From Roseburia_C sp031555935 (lineage in GTDB: Bacteria; Bacillota; Clostridia; Lachnospirales; Lachnospiraceae), in the NCBI GenBank assembly GCA_031555935.1, contig JAVBTX010000012.1, forward strand, positions 25,835-89,834: a DNA stretch of 64,000 nucleotides, in the 5' to 3' direction. Shown piece after piece: positions 62,853-64,000 of the stretch (the first letter of the stretch is position 1; the number at the start of each line of letters is the position of its first letter). The notes beneath the pieces were generated by a model. The model ran no database searches and was not told the DNA's origin. It saw nothing but the letters and a program-made list of their open reading frames with translations. The position numbers and the translations under genes are program-made.

Positions 62853-64000
62853 TTAATACTCAAATTTCTTTGTGAAGTATGCGCCTAACTCTTCAATCTT
62901 AATTCGTTCCTGCTCCATTGAATCACGGTCACGAACGGTAACTGCGCCATCTTCTTCGGAATCAAAATCATAGGTGATACAGAATGGTGTTCCGATTTCG
63001 TCCTGACGGCGATAACGCTTACCGATATTTCCACGGTCATCAAATTCACAGTTATATTGTTTGGAAAGCTCCGCATAGATTTTCTCTGCGCCTTCATTTA
63101 ATTTTTTGGACAATGGCAGGATACCAATTTTCACTGGTGCCAAAGCGTGATGGAAACGAAGCACGGTACGCATATCGCCGCCTTCTAATTCCTCTTCATC
63201 ATATGCGCCGCAAAGGAATGCCAATAAAACGCGGTCTGCGCCAAGTGATGGCTCCACAACATATGGAATATATCTTTCGTTTTTGGTATCGTCAAAATAA
63301 GTCAAATCCTGTCCAGAGGTATTCTGGTGCTGGGTTAAATCGTAATCGGTACGGTCAGCGATACCCCACAGCTCGCCCCAGCCAAATGGGAATAGGTATT
63401 CAATATCGGTCGTTGCTTTACTGTAGAATGATAATTCTTCTTGATCATGGTCACGCACACGCATTTCTTCTTCTTTCATGCCTAATTCTTTTAACCAATT
63501 GATGCAGAATGCCTTCCAATATGCAAACCATTCCAAGTCAGTATCTGGTTCACAGAAAAACTCTAATTCCATCTGCTCAAATTCACGGATACGGAAAATA
63601 AAGTTGCCCGGTGTTATTTCGTTTCTAAACGATTTGCCAATTTGGCCTATACCAAATGGTATTTTTTTGCGCGTGGTACGCTGCACGTTCTTGAAATTTA
63701 CAAAAATGCCTTGCGCTGTTTCTGGGCGCAGATAAACAATGTTTTTGCTCTCTTCGGTTACGCCTGCGTGGGTTTTAAACATCAAGTTAAATTTGCGGAT
63801 ATCTGTGAAATTGTGCTTGCCACAGCTTGGGCAGTTTATATTTTTCTCGTCTATAAATTGTTTTAGCTTTTCGTTGCTCCAGCCGTCTACCACTTCTTGT
63901 ATTTTATTCTCAAACAAATAGTCTTCTATCAGTTTATCTGCGCGAAAGCGCTCTTTGCATTCTTTACAATCCATCAGCGGGTCTGAAAAACCGCCCACAT
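62853..64000 (-). CDS. glyQS: Glycyl-tRNA synthetase, single-chain (C-terminal part)
   Basis: The frame enters from beyond the right edge, so the start is missing; 382 residues are visible from VGGFSDPL. Class II synthetase motifs are clear: motif 2 in FGIGQIGKSFRNEITPGN with FRIREFEQMELEFF, motif 3 in YVVEPSLGADRVLLAFL. The anticodon-binding domain follows (VKIGILPLSKKL, RYRRQDEIGTPFCITYD). A zinc-type knuckle CPSCGKHNF is present in the insertion. It charges tRNA-Gly in the cytoplasm. This is the dimeric bacterial/archaeal-type enzyme, not the alpha2beta2 form. Confidence 0.96.
   Translation of the reverse strand, partial: VGGFSDPLMDCKECKERFRADKLIEDYLFENKIQEVVDGWSNEKLKQFIDEKNINCPSCGKHNFTDIRKFNLMFKTHAGVTEESKNIVYLRPETAQGIFVNFKNVQRTTRKKIPFGIGQIGKSFRNEITPGNFIFRIREFEQMELEFFCEPDTDLEWFAYWKAFCINWLKELGMKEEEMRVRDHDQEELSFYSKATTDIEYLFPFGWGELWGIADRTDYDLTQHQNTSGQDLTYFDDTKNERYIPYVVEPSLGADRVLLAFLCGAYDEEELEGGDMRTVLRFHHALAPVKIGILPLSKKLNEGAEKIYAELSKQYNCEFDDRGNIGKRYRRQDEIGTPFCITYDFDSEEDGAVTVRDRDSMEQERIKIEELGAYFTKKFEY

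Overview
The window looks like a chromosomal segment of a low-GC Gram-positive anaerobe, most likely a member of the Lachnospiraceae or a close relative within the Clostridia. Supporting signs are AAGGAGG-type ribosome binding sites, a T-box leader, [FeFe]-hydrogenase maturation genes, pyruvate phosphate dikinase, hybrid-cluster protein, single-chain glycyl-tRNA synthetase, and many YesN/YesM-type sugar systems and ABC/two-component modules. This placement is inference from gene content. Almost every gene is on the minus strand, so transcription runs from high to low coordinates. No rRNA, tRNA, CRISPR array or complete insertion sequence was recognised.

Layout from left to right. 1-442: start of a type II NADH dehydrogenase-like flavoprotein. 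557-12337: a large signalling/transport block read right to left, with an OmpR-type two-component system, a MacB-like ABC transporter behind four 11-bp phased TTAAGA-like repeats, a small secreted Ser/Thr-rich protein behind three 10-bp phased ATGTCG-like repeats, and an unusual set made of a membrane-anchored propeller/solute-binding fusion with an ABC-2 type transporter. 12431-17945: a membrane protein with two TGGT-N3-ACCA sites, 1-phosphofructokinase plus acylphosphatase, GreA, and 2-isopropylmalate synthase fused to an AraC-type DNA-binding domain under a leucine T-box. 18050-22310: hydF-hydG-hydE and a TM1266-family regulator behind a candidate transcription attenuator.

22578-33671: an Rpn-family nuclease gene, then a carbohydrate region. 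One ABC operon there is decaying: its second permease has an in-frame stop and its membrane sensor is frameshifted and truncated. The region also holds an MNT/HEPN toxin-antitoxin pair, a YesM/YesN two-component system and a second solute-binding lipoprotein. 33680-42283: an internalin-like LRR protein, a large coiled-coil FtsX transporter with a TetR-type neighbour, a GntR-controlled ABC-2 transporter and an acetyltransferase. 42414-51861: a cysteine-rich heptad protein, a sigma factor fused through a membrane segment to an ectodomain that also occurs in the neighbouring lipoprotein, a second two-component/ABC module with its own TTAAG array, a cupin and a cation antiporter. 51925-64000: two unknown proteins, a GH127 glycosidase with an AraC regulator, a CPBP protease with TetR, hybrid-cluster protein, a candidate plus-strand small RNA, pyruvate phosphate dikinase and the end of glycyl-tRNA synthetase.

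The most unusual items are the LeuA-AraC fusion, the membrane-tethered sigma factor with a paralogous lipoprotein partner, the secreted-protein/propeller-SBP/ABC-2 locus, the attenuator in front of the hydrogenase maturation genes, and the small RNA candidate between hcp and ppdK.
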